Source: Mucilaginibacter sp. (GTDB lineage: Bacteria > Bacteroidota > Bacteroidia > Sphingobacteriales > Sphingobacteriaceae). From it: 64,000 nucleotides of DNA. The stretch is from positions 124,001-188,000 of the forward strand of contig NZ_JAQBOC010000017.1 in NCBI RefSeq assembly GCF_028288225.1, written 5' to 3'. The position numbers were made by a program, and so were the translations under genes. Each line of letters begins with the position of its first letter. Within the stretch, counting starts at the first letter, position 1. A model generated the notes under the pieces. It had not been told where the DNA came from. It did no database searches and saw only the letters and a program-made list of their open reading frames with translations. Below, in pieces: positions 1 through 8,078 of this stretch.

Positions 1-2
1 CC

Positions 3-209
3 GCGATATCAATTCACTTTTTCACTGGGGCAATAGCACAATCGGTCAGAAGCCACTACGAAAAATACGCTCCATTTTACATTAATGTTCTAATCAATAA
101 ATCTACGAATTGCCTGACAAATAAGCCAATGCCCCGTGACGGACAGTTACGAAGCAAGCAGATCTTATTCAGTTCGGCTGAAAAACCAGGAAGATCATTG
201 TGGTTATAG
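3..209 (+). CDS. possible 3' end of an unknown gene (partial)
   Basis: One plus-strand frame stays open from the window edge to a TAG at 207-209, 68 codons, while the other two frames carry early stops. The predicted residues include an AIAQSVRSHYEKYAPFY stretch that looks protein-like, but I do not recognise a family and the C-terminal half is low in information. It may be the tail of a gene starting upstream of the window, or chance. Confidence 0.3.
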   Translation, partial: AISIHFFTGAIAQSVRSHYEKYAPFYINVLINKSTNCLTNKPMPRDGQLRSKQILFSSAEKPGRSLWL

Positions 210-238
210 GTAATCCCGTGGCAAATAATTATTAACTA

Positions 239-274
239 AAAACCCTCTTCAAGTCACATTGAAGAGGGTTTTAA
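239..274 (-). terminator. intrinsic terminator of the tRNA-Pro gene
   Basis: A 12-bp perfect inverted repeat (AACCCTCTTCAA / TTGAAGAGGGTT) with a 6-base loop lies 20 bases past the tRNA 3' end. On the minus strand the stem is followed by a T run. It also has a short T tail on the plus strand, so it may serve the partial upstream frame as well. Confidence 0.85.
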
Positions 275-291
275 CTTGGTATCGCTTTAAG

Positions 292-365
292 TCGGGATGG
301 CAGGATTCGAACCTGCGGCCTCCACATCCCAAATGTGGCGCGATACCGGGCTACGCTACATCCCG
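292..365 (-). tRNA. tRNA-Pro (anticodon UGG)
   Basis: On the minus strand the sequence folds as a 74-base cloverleaf. The acceptor arms are CGGGATG/CATCCCG with discriminator A. The anticodon stem CCACA/TGTGG encloses the loop TTTGGGA, giving anticodon TGG. The T arm contains GGTTCGAATCC. CCA is not encoded. A matched promoter lies just upstream and a hairpin terminator just downstream, so this is a single-gene transcription unit. Confidence 0.96.
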
Positions 366-375
366 AAAGGGTCTG

Positions 376-406
376 CAAAGGTAAGCTTTAAACTTACTGT
401 TGCAAA
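376..406 (-). promoter_or_regulatory. Bacteroidota-type promoter of tRNA-Pro
   Basis: The minus strand shows TTTG (403-406), a 19-base spacer, then TACCTTTG (376-383). This matches the Bacteroidota housekeeping consensus TTTG-N19-TAnnTTTG exactly. The expected start point falls a few bases before the tRNA 5' end at 365. Confidence 0.85.
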
Positions 407-585
407 TAAATTTTAATCATTTTTATATTTAACTGATTGTGCATATAAAGTTCTTTCTTGAAAGATATTGAATAATAATCCCGGGTAAATTTATACTCCC
501 TTTAAGTCAACAGGTTAGCTTCAATTGGATAAATATCCAGTACAAATATCTTGGAGTGAAATTTTTTAGAAGTTTTTTATAAATC

Positions 586-687
586 TTATACAGTAGTAGT
601 AACTGACCAATGAATAATAATAAATGCTATACAAATAGCGCAAATTAGTCCAAGGATAACTAAAGTATAGAATATAAAATTTTTCAT
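586..687 (-). CDS. possible 33-residue single-pass membrane peptide
   Basis: A short open frame encodes MKNFIFYTLVILGLIC, then a run of Ile/Ala/Cys, and ends IIIHWSVTTTV. This gives one hydrophobic helix of about 23 residues with a positively charged N-terminus, the usual form of a small membrane protein. An in-frame ATG at 696 would add three residues (MPL). No Shine-Dalgarno is visible, which is normal for this phylum. It sits alone in the 513-bp stretch between the tRNA and rpiA, where I see nothing else apart from the tRNA promoter. I do not recognise a family. Confidence 0.35.
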   Translation of the reverse strand: MKNFIFYTLVILGLICAICIAFIIIHWSVTTTV

Positions 688-878
688 TAGGGGCATATTA
701 TTAAGTTAGTGCTGCTGAATTAATAATATAAGATTATTTTGTAGTAATTGCCATGTAATTAATATAAATCAAGTTATACGAAATAAATGAATGTGGAACA
801 CAATCACTTCAACCCGCACCCATTAATTTATCAAATTACAGACACTAATATAGGGATTTATAGAAACAAAGTTGCAAA

Positions 879-1580
879 TTATTTAGCGACCAAAACTTCC
901 ACATCATAATTAATAAAAAGTCCGCTTTCTATTACTCCGGTAATTGATTTTATCTGTTGCTCATAATCAGGCTCAATACCTTCAAATTTTACATCCAATA
1001 AAAAATTACCATTTTCGGTTATAACCGGCCCGTCTTTCCCTTTTGCTAAACGTAATGCAATGTCTATTATATTCATTTCTTTTAATGCCGACTCCACATA
1101 GGTAAGAGAGCCCGGGTAAATTTCAACAGGCACCGGAAAATTAGTTCCCAGCTTATTAACCAGTTTTGTTTCATCAACAAGAATATAGGTTTTAGATCCT
1201 GATCGGATCAGCAATTTTTCTTTAAATAAAGCCCCACCCCTGCCCTTAATTAAACTATTATCCTGGTCAACCTCATCCGCACCGTCAAAACACCAATTAG
1301 GCCTGTCGGTTAACAAACTGGTTACAGGGATCTGTAAATTTTCACAGGTCATAGCTATTTCAAGCGATGCCGGAATAACTTGTACAGGTAAACCTTCTTC
1401 TTTAATTCTTTTTGCGATAGCAAACAAAGCCATGTAAACTGTTGAACCGGAGCCGGCGCCAATAATATCGCCTGCTTTTACCTTGTCTGAAATTTGTTGG
1501 GCAACCTTTTGCTTTGCTTCCTGGTTTATTATTGTATCTGACCATTGCAAACGATCCAATAAATTACTATTCCATTTCAT
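879..1580 (-). CDS. rpiA: ribose-5-phosphate isomerase A
   Basis: RpiA interconverts ribose-5-phosphate and ribulose-5-phosphate in the non-oxidative pentose phosphate pathway, in the cytoplasm. The 233-residue length is normal. The phosphate loop GAGSGST lies at 41-47. DGADEVD is at 99-105, and KGRGGA at 112-117 is followed by the Glu-Lys pair (121-122) that carries the catalytic Glu of the family. The Rossmann-like N-terminal half and the C-terminal ferredoxin-like half are both present. It stands alone on the minus strand and starts at an ATG. A housekeeping gene, unrelated to its neighbours. Confidence 0.96.
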   Translation of the reverse strand: MKWNSNLLDRLQWSDTIINQEAKQKVAQQISDKVKAGDIIGAGSGSTVYMALFAIAKRIKEEGLPVQVIPASLEIAMTCENLQIPVTSLLTDRPNWCFDGADEVDQDNSLIKGRGGALFKEKLLIRSGSKTYILVDETKLVNKLGTNFPVPVEIYPGSLTYVESALKEMNIIDIALRLAKGKDGPVITENGNFLLDVKFEGIEPDYEQQIKSITGVIESGLFINYDVEVLVAK

Positions 1581-1670
1581 ATACTCAAATTATGAATAAC
1601 AGAAAATGAAGTTAGTTTTTTATTTTATGAGGAGGTATAAATGTTAAGAATTTTACCTACGGTAAGCAGT

Positions 1671-2900
1671 TTATGATAATTTATCAATTTTATTTTGGAT
1701 TGATTGTTTGTCCGGGTGTGTCTTTGCGATGAAAAGTGCTTTTTCAAAATTTTCCTTTGCTTTTTTATTATCAACGCCTGTATAAAGCTCACCAAGCAGC
1801 GCAAAATAAAAATGATTGTCCACAAGTTTCAGCTTTTCTGCTGCAATAATAGCCTCCTTCTTCCCATTTGCTTTTGAAAGTGCATATGTTCTGTTTAGCG
1901 CCGCTATTGGCGAATATTCTATTTGCAGCAAGCGATTATAAAGTTGCAGGATATTTTCCCATTTTTCTTTTGTGTCTGCCTGTTGAGTATTCCAGTAAGC
2001 TATTGCGGCTTCCAAATGGTATTTTGAAAGTTTATCACCGATAGTCGCACAATTTAAAAAATAGCCGCCCTTAGCTATTAAATCTGAATTCCAGAGGTTG
2101 GAGTCCTGTTCATCGTATAAAATAAGCTCTCCATTTTCGTTTATACGTGCATCAAACCGTGAGGTATGAAAGCACATAAGTGAAAGCAATGCATTTACCT
2201 GGGGTTTATTGGTGCTTTTATTTTCTATAAGAATATAGCACAATCTCAAAGCTTCCAGGCACAATTCTCTACGGATTGTTTGATTTTTACTTACAGAGTA
2301 ATACCCTTCGCTAAATAACAGGTAAATTGTTGTTAAAACTGTTTCCAGCCTTTCGTCGATTTCCGGTTGGGTGGGAAGTTCAATCCTTATTTTTTCTTCC
2401 CTCAGTTTTTCCCTTGCCCTATACAATCGTTTATTTACGGTTTCTTTATTTACAAGGAAAGCTTCCGCTATCTCGTCAATTCCAAAACCGCATAAAATAC
2501 GAAGCGACAATCCAATTTGCGCTTCCGGAGGAATTAAAGGATGACAAATTGCGAACATCATTTGCAATTGGCTATCGTTAATATTTTGCGGGGACAGGTC
2601 AATTTCAAATTCATGCGGCTCGGATGAGTTTTCTTTTACTTTTACCATTACCTTGTTTTCAAAGGTTAATTCGCGCTGCAAAAAATTTTTTGATTTATTT
2701 TTTGCCACATTGTACAACCACGCAACCGGATTTTGCGGAATACCTCTCAGTGGCCAGGTTTGCGCGGCTGTAACAAAAGTATCACTGGTAATGTCTTCAG
2801 CCGTTTCAATTTGATCAAAACCAAAACGCCTACAAAGTACAGCAACAATTTTGCGGTACTCTGATCTGAATAAATGAGGTATTAACTCTTGCTGTTTCAT
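1671..2900 (-). CDS. ECF sigma factor of the ECF42 type, with C-terminal TPR-like extension
   Basis: A 409-residue sigma-70-family factor. Region 2 covers about residues 8-80 (FRSEYRKIVAVLCRRFG, then an AEDITSDTFVTA segment) and region 4 about 115-170 (IDEIAEAFLVNKETVNKRL, a helix-turn-helix). The remaining 230 residues form the helical, TPR-like extension typical of ECF42 factors, which lack a classical anti-sigma. A longer frame begins at 2975, but the added residues are hydrophobic and unrelated; ATG 2900 gives the family-typical start. The YCII-family gene lies 49 bp upstream in the same direction, the known genomic signature of this group. Confidence 0.9.
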   Translation of the reverse strand: MKQQELIPHLFRSEYRKIVAVLCRRFGFDQIETAEDITSDTFVTAAQTWPLRGIPQNPVAWLYNVAKNKSKNFLQRELTFENKVMVKVKENSSEPHEFEIDLSPQNINDSQLQMMFAICHPLIPPEAQIGLSLRILCGFGIDEIAEAFLVNKETVNKRLYRAREKLREEKIRIELPTQPEIDERLETVLTTIYLLFSEGYYSVSKNQTIRRELCLEALRLCYILIENKSTNKPQVNALLSLMCFHTSRFDARINENGELILYDEQDSNLWNSDLIAKGGYFLNCATIGDKLSKYHLEAAIAYWNTQQADTKEKWENILQLYNRLLQIEYSPIAALNRTYALSKANGKKEAIIAAEKLKLVDNHFYFALLGELYTGVDNKKAKENFEKALFIAKTHPDKQSIQNKIDKLS

Positions 2901-2949
2901 AAATAAAAAAGTCGCTATAAAAATATAGCTTACAGAGACTTTATATTTT

Positions 2950-3303
2950 TTAATGAAGGCCGTCTCTTTTAGCAATTTTACGTACTTCTATGGTATTGCC
3001 TTCTCCCTGTAATATAGGGCTCCCTTTTGCAAATTCAACAGCCTCGTCAGCAGAACTTGCTTTAACAATAATGTACCCGCCAATTGTCTCCTTAATTTCA
3101 CCAAATGGCCCATTAGTAACCATGTTATTATGGTGTACAACTCTTGCGTCATCAAAAGCCAACCCGTTGCCACCGCTAAATTTATTTTGTGAAGCAATAC
3201 CACCTATCCAGTCCATAGTTTGTTTCATCCAAATTTGCAATTGTTCAGGCGACGCTACCTTTGAGCCATCTTCATGCCTGAAGATCAAAATAAATTCGTC
3301 CAT
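2950..3303 (-). CDS. YCII-related (DGPF-type) protein, partner of the ECF42 sigma factor
   Basis: A 117-residue single-domain protein with the YCII/DGPF fold: an N-terminal beta strand (FILIFRHEDG), and the motif NGPFGEIKETIGGYIIV at 64-80, where NGPF stands for the eponymous DGPF. Proteins of this family occur in operons with ECF42 sigma factors, and here the sigma gene follows at once. The molecular role of the pairing is not settled. No signal peptide is present, so it is cytoplasmic. Confidence 0.88.
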   Translation of the reverse strand: MDEFILIFRHEDGSKVASPEQLQIWMKQTMDWIGGIASQNKFSGGNGLAFDDARVVHHNNMVTNGPFGEIKETIGGYIIVKASSADEAVEFAKGSPILQGEGNTIEVRKIAKRDGLH

Positions 3304-3522
3304 TTTGTTTCGATTTTAACTGTTAATAAATATATGAATTACACAGATAACAAACGAAACTATAAGGATTGGACATTGGGCCAATAATATTTTCCCGATT
3401 ACTGTTGCAACGCCATAAAATAACATAATCATCTACAAGCTGTAGCAGCTATTTTATTTAACAATAGAATGATTGTTAAGAAGCCATGGAATTATTTTAA
3501 ATGAAATACTGAATTTCTCTGC

Positions 3523-3541
3523 CGGGCTAAGTAAAAGCCCG
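3523..3541 (-). terminator. hairpin at the 3' end of the exopolysaccharide locus
   Basis: CGGGCT and AGCCCG are separated by 7 bases and begin 10 bases after the stop codon of the last gene of the locus. There is no clear T run, so it could be a weak terminator or an mRNA-stabilising stem. Confidence 0.4.
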
Positions 3542-3551
3542 TCAACAATGT

Positions 3552-5465
3552 TTATACAAAAAAAACATCCTTATTATCAAGTTCTTCATATTGTGAATTC
3601 TTACTGATAAACTCAGGAACCATTTCTTTCATTTTATTTACCACACCAAGTACGTCATTTTGTTTATTTAGTGCAAGTAGTTCGCCAATATCATTATGTA
3701 CCTGCTCATAAGAATAATCTATTACCTGCGAGATTTTAATTTTTTCGTGGTAGGTTGGCATTGTATTTTCCCCATCATTCAGCAGTTCTTCATATAGTTT
3801 TTCACCTGGTCTTAAACCGGAGTAAACAATTTTAATATCTCTATCAGGCTGTAAACCGGCCAGTTTTATCATCTTCAATGCCAGGTCTGTAATTTTAACA
3901 GGCTCACCCATATCAAAAATAAATATTTCACCACCGGTTCCCATTGTACCGGCTTCCAAAACTAAATGTACAGCTTCGGGTATGGTCATAAAATAACGGG
4001 TAATTTCAGGATGAGTTACGGTTATTGGGCCACCTTTTTGAATCTGGGCCTTAAACCTTGGTATTACTGAGCCATTGGAGCCTAATACATTACCAAATCT
4101 GGTAGTAATAAAGCGCGTGGCTCCATTATTACCGGGGTCCTTTTTAAGCGATTGAATATAAATTTCAGCAATTCGCTTGGTTGTACCCATTACATTTGAT
4201 GGGTTAACTGCTTTATCAGTAGAGATCATTACAAATTTATCAACCCCAAAAGCAACCGAAAGATCAGCTACATATTTAGTGCCCAATACATTGGTTAGTA
4301 CCGCTTCTGTAGGGTTCTCTTCCATCATTGGTACATGTTTATAAGCTGCCGCATGAAACACTACCTCAGGGCTATAATCAATAAACAGTTTATGCATTCT
4401 GACGTAATTTCTTACATCGGCTATAAAGATTTTTATAGGCACATCCGGGAAGCTTTCTTCTACCAGTAGGCGTAGCTCATGCAATGGTGATTCAGCCTGA
4501 TCGCACAAAATAACCATAGAAGGATTATAGGTTAAAACCTGTTGCACAATTTCAGATCCTATTGAACCTGCTGCTCCTGTTATCAATACCCGCCGGCCTT
4601 GCAGATCTTCAGAAATTCTTGTGGTATCAATTTGAATGGGCTTCCGTTGCAATAAATCCTCAATTTTTAAATCTTTAATTTGTTGAAGGTTTAGTTTTCC
4701 ATATATCCATTGATCTGACGGTGGTACAGTAAGCACCTGAATTCCTAAAGCAAGACATTTTTCCAGGGCTATTTTCTTAGCTTCTTCATCAAGATGATGA
4801 TTCATAATTATAAGCCTGTCAACCTTGCGCTTTTCTATTAGCTTGTCAAGCTTATCAATATCATATACTTTAAGCTGCTGAATTTCTTTATTAATTTTGT
4901 TGGGATTATCGTCAACAAATCCTATTACTGAAAAATTAGTTTTCACGCTGCTTTCCAAAGCCTGCTTTACAAGAACAGCGCTGGGATCAGAGCCATAAAT
5001 AAGCACAACGGTTTTTGTTGCATTTGAGTAATTATTAATATAATAATAAGCGCTTTTAGCTGCTGTTCGCAATAAAATTAATAAAGTGCTGGATACAGAA
5101 AAATTAACCAGCATTACCATATTGATAGTAACTGTACTAATAGGCCAGCGTGGTAAAAACCACAAATTTATTACTAACAAATATATTAAAGTACATAAAA
5201 ATACAGCACTGAATATCCGCAATACATCTTTTGTATTTGAATAACGGATAAGGCCCGTATGTATACGCATTATATACATTACAGCCAATGAAATTACACA
5301 ATATAGATCTGTGTAAATAAAAAAGTAACCTCTTAAAATATTTATAAACTCAAAGCGGTAGACAATGAAATATGAAGTAGAAAAGGATGCAGCAACGATA
5401 AAAAAATCTAATATTACTATCACCCATCGTGGCACCACTTTATTAAATAGCAAATATTTCTTCAT
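3552..5465 (-). CDS. PglF/FlaA1-like membrane UDP-GlcNAc 4,6-dehydratase
   Basis: A 637-residue membrane enzyme that would convert UDP-GlcNAc to the 4-keto-6-deoxy sugar. About four transmembrane helices fill residues 13-132. A first Rossmann domain (CoA_binding_3 type) follows at about 150-245. The catalytic short-chain dehydrogenase domain starts at 291 with GAAGSIGSE (298-305). The active-site STDKAVNP is at 415-422. The usual Tyr of YxxxK is Met (M426, K430), as in the PglF subgroup. It works with the aminotransferase upstream. It is the last gene of the locus but has its own candidate promoter. Confidence 0.92.
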   Translation of the reverse strand: MKKYLLFNKVVPRWVIVILDFFIVAASFSTSYFIVYRFEFINILRGYFFIYTDLYCVISLAVMYIMRIHTGLIRYSNTKDVLRIFSAVFLCTLIYLLVINLWFLPRWPISTVTINMVMLVNFSVSSTLLILLRTAAKSAYYYINNYSNATKTVVLIYGSDPSAVLVKQALESSVKTNFSVIGFVDDNPNKINKEIQQLKVYDIDKLDKLIEKRKVDRLIIMNHHLDEEAKKIALEKCLALGIQVLTVPPSDQWIYGKLNLQQIKDLKIEDLLQRKPIQIDTTRISEDLQGRRVLITGAAGSIGSEIVQQVLTYNPSMVILCDQAESPLHELRLLVEESFPDVPIKIFIADVRNYVRMHKLFIDYSPEVVFHAAAYKHVPMMEENPTEAVLTNVLGTKYVADLSVAFGVDKFVMISTDKAVNPSNVMGTTKRIAEIYIQSLKKDPGNNGATRFITTRFGNVLGSNGSVIPRFKAQIQKGGPITVTHPEITRYFMTIPEAVHLVLEAGTMGTGGEIFIFDMGEPVKITDLALKMIKLAGLQPDRDIKIVYSGLRPGEKLYEELLNDGENTMPTYHEKIKISQVIDYSYEQVHNDIGELLALNKQNDVLGVVNKMKEMVPEFISKNSQYEELDNKDVFFV

Positions 5466-5644
5466 AAGACTACTTTTTTAGTTGAAGTAAAAGTAAGATT
5501 ATATTTTTATAAAAAACCCCAACCTACTTCTGTGAAATTATTATATCATTAATCTACAGCATATTAATCACTACACCAAGGCTTAATACAACATAATATA
5601 CAAATAATAATACAATCAATAAAACCCGTATTAAAATAAGAACT

Positions 5645-5674
5645 CAAATTTATTATTAACTGATTTCGTGCAAA
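5645..5674 (-). promoter_or_regulatory. promoter candidate for the PglF-like gene
   Basis: The minus strand has TTTG (5671-5674), 18 bases, and TAAATTTG (5645-5652), fitting TTTG-N19-TAnnTTTG apart from one base of spacing. It lies about 180 bp upstream of the ATG at 5465, in the 272-bp space after the aminotransferase, so the dehydratase may be transcribed independently of the main operon. Confidence 0.65.
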
Positions 5675-5739
5675 GGCCTGCCAAAATAAAAAAAGTAAAA
5701 AGCTTTCAATGTTACAAACAAAGAAAAATATAAAACAGG

Positions 5740-6867
5740 CTAAAAATGTTGTTTTATGGTATCTACTACTCTTTTTAAATCTTCATCCTTAAGGTTTGAA
5801 CCCGATGGAAGACATAAGCCTTTACTGAAAAGCGGTTCGCTTACACCATTAGTATATGATGGATAATTTTGAAAAACAGGCTGTAGATGCATTGGCTTCC
5901 ATAGCGGGCGCGATTCAATGTTTTCTTTTTCAAGAGACAATCTAAGTGTTTCCCTGTTTACACCCTTACCTTTGGACGGGTCGACTAATATTGCAGTCAG
6001 CCACCGGTTACTAAAATAGTGATCAGGTTCATATAAAAAATCAATACCTGCTATTCCGGAAAGATTTTTTAAGTAATATTCATAAACTTTTCTTCTTTGT
6101 TTAACTCGTTCAGGTAATACCTGCATTTGTCCACAGCCGATAGCAGCACATACATTGCTCATTCTATAATTATATCCAATTTGTGAATGCTGGTAATGCA
6201 CTGCAGCATCCCTCGCCTGGGTAGCCAAAAATCTTGACTGACTAATAAATTTTTCATCGTCAGAAATTAGTGCCCCACCGCCACTGGTTGTAATGATCTT
6301 ATTTCCATTGAATGACAGTATACCCATTAGTCCAAAAGTACCTACTGCCTTCCCGTTCACCGATGATCCTAATGCTTCAGCAGCATCTTCAATAACCGGT
6401 ATTTCATATTTTTCACCAATTGCAATAATCTCTTCAATTTTAGCGGGCATCCCGTAAATGTGAACTGCAATAATCGCCTTTGGTTTTTTACCTTTTATTA
6501 TACGATCCTTAATAGCTGTTTCCAATAAATCCGGACACATATTCCATGTTTCAGATTCGCTATCAATGAATATAGGAATAGCGCCTAAATAAGCAATTGG
6601 ATTTGCCGATGCCGAAAAAGTAAGACTTTGGCAAATCACCTCATCTCCATTTGCGATGCCAAGCATAATCAAAGCAAGATGTAATGCCGCTGTCCCGGAG
6701 CTTAAAGCAGCGGCATATTTTGAACCTGTAAATAATTCAAGGTCATTTTCAAACCCATTAACGTGAGGTCCTAGAGGGGCTATCCAATTGGTATCAAAAG
6801 CTTCCTTTACAAAGGAGAATTCCTGTTGACCCATGTGAGGACTGGAAAGCCATATTTTTGGATTCAT
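5740..6867 (-). CDS. DegT/DnrJ/EryC1 PLP-dependent sugar aminotransferase (PglE-like)
   Basis: A 375-residue type I aminotransferase fold. The PLP-stacking region contains EDAAEALG (160-167), with Asp161 contacting the pyridine nitrogen. The Schiff-base lysine is K190 in the SFNGNK segment, followed by TTSGGG. These enzymes transaminate 4-keto-6-deoxy nucleotide sugars made by the PglF-type dehydratase, giving UDP-4-amino-4,6-dideoxy sugars. The dehydratase lies downstream. The acyltransferase that would normally follow in the pathway is present only as the pseudogene just upstream. Confidence 0.93.
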   Translation of the reverse strand: MNPKIWLSSPHMGQQEFSFVKEAFDTNWIAPLGPHVNGFENDLELFTGSKYAAALSSGTAALHLALIMLGIANGDEVICQSLTFSASANPIAYLGAIPIFIDSESETWNMCPDLLETAIKDRIIKGKKPKAIIAVHIYGMPAKIEEIIAIGEKYEIPVIEDAAEALGSSVNGKAVGTFGLMGILSFNGNKIITTSGGGALISDDEKFISQSRFLATQARDAAVHYQHSQIGYNYRMSNVCAAIGCGQMQVLPERVKQRRKVYEYYLKNLSGIAGIDFLYEPDHYFSNRWLTAILVDPSKGKGVNRETLRLSLEKENIESRPLWKPMHLQPVFQNYPSYTNGVSEPLFSKGLCLPSGSNLKDEDLKRVVDTIKQHF

Positions 6868-6884
6868 ATTTTACTGTTAGGTTG

Positions 6885-7260
6885 ATTGTATTTAATAATT
6901 TATCAGGATAACCTGCTATAACAGTATAGTCAGGAATGTTTTTATTATTGCCGCTTCGTCCAAAATTATATGCTTTTACCTGCCTTTATACGTTGTATTC
7001 TAACCATTAAAGGTACTTATGCGTGCCTTCACTTATTGTTAAATTTCCACAAAGTAAGGTATTAGGTGATGTACGGGTAAAATTAACAAATATGCAATAA
7101 TCTTTAATTACTGCATATGAATTTACAATTGCATGTACACCATTAATTATATTTTGCATTAATAATCCCTCCAGGCATTACCATGTTTCGCTGGCCAATT
7201 GCACTGCATTGAGAAATTATTGAATTTGGATGAATAGCTTTAGCAAAGTTAAACTGTTTA
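6885..7260 (-). pseudogene. decayed NeuD/PglD-type sugar O/N-acyltransferase
   Basis: Minus-strand translation of the 597-bp space between the aminotransferase and the initiating transferase gives fragments that line up in order with the NeuD/PglD left-handed beta-helix family. In one frame, from 7253, I read FNFAKAIHPNSIISQ, then a VMPGGIINAK segment. After a frameshift near 7150 come AVIKDYCIF, SPNTLLCGNLTISEGTH, a stop at 7007-7009 and another at 6986-6988. The same frame then gives NIPDYTVIAGYPDKLL, the family C-terminus. The N-terminal nucleotide-binding part (7261-7440) is only weakly visible. At least one frameshift and two stops make it non-functional unless the assembly is wrong. Confidence 0.8.
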
Positions 7261-7464
7261 TTTGTTTTTTTGATAATAATTTTTCTTATTATATATCAAT
7301 GGAATAACTATATATTAATTGACTATAATATTAGTTGGTAATTTAGAAACCTTGAGGCTAAATACATTTCATCTTTAGGGCTTCTTTACATTTTATATTA
7401 TTAATTATCAATAATTTTCCTATAAACTTATCATAATCAGGTACAACGTAAAAGTTATATATTA

Positions 7465-8076
7465 TCAACCTGCAAATTTCTCCATAGTTGCCGATGTTGA
7501 CGAACTAATCCCTTCCGATTTAAATATTTTCTTTACAGTTAAAAACAATATTTTAATATCTAATAAAAAAGATATATTAGTTACATACCAAACATCATAC
7601 TCAAATTTTTGCTTCCAACTAATTGCGTTGCGGCCATTAACCTGTGCCCACCCTGTTATTCCCGGGCGTACCTCATGCCTTTTTTGCTGGACAATATTGT
7701 ATAGCGGAAGATATTCTATTAGTAATGGCCTTGGACCTACTAAACTCATATCGCCTTTAATTACATTGAGTAATTGCGGTATTTCATCCAAAGAGGTTTT
7801 ACGTATAAATTTACCCAGACCAGTAAGCCTCTCAGCATCAGATAACAACTCGCCGGCACTGTCACGGCGATCATTCATTGTTTTAAATTTTATTATTTTA
7901 AAAATCCTACAATGCCTGCCTGGCCTTGCCTGGAAAAAAAACACGTTACCATCATTAAAAATTAATAGTAATATAATTACCAATAAAAAAATGGGCAACA
8001 ATATGATAAAGCTTATCAAACTAACAGTTATATCAAATAATGGCTTAAAAAAAAATTTATAAATATTAGTTAACAT
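7465..8076 (-). CDS. PglC-like initiating sugar-phosphate transferase
   Basis: A 203-residue monotopic phosphoglycosyltransferase that would move a sugar phosphate from a UDP-sugar to undecaprenyl phosphate at the inner membrane, starting repeat-unit assembly. One hydrophobic N-terminal helix lies at about 12-40. It is followed by the catalytic segment KTSLDEIPQLLNV (with the Asp-Glu pair), MSLVGPRPLL, and the C-terminal RPGITGWAQVNGRN. The length matches the short PglC/WsaP-type enzymes without the extra membrane domain of WcaJ. Two bases separate it from the glycosyltransferase upstream. Confidence 0.93.
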   Translation of the reverse strand: MLTNIYKFFFKPLFDITVSLISFIILLPIFLLVIILLLIFNDGNVFFFQARPGRHCRIFKIIKFKTMNDRRDSAGELLSDAERLTGLGKFIRKTSLDEIPQLLNVIKGDMSLVGPRPLLIEYLPLYNIVQQKRHEVRPGITGWAQVNGRNAISWKQKFEYDVWYVTNISFLLDIKILFLTVKKIFKSEGISSSTSATMEKFAG

Positions 8077-8078
8077 GC

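Noticed and set aside
1625..1825. 66-codon frame overlapping the sigma factor 3' end
   Set aside because: It mostly overlaps a confident gene in another frame and resembles no protein.
7628..8062. 144-codon open frame antisense to the initiating transferase
   Set aside because: It lies wholly opposite a well-conserved PglC-like gene and has no protein-like features.
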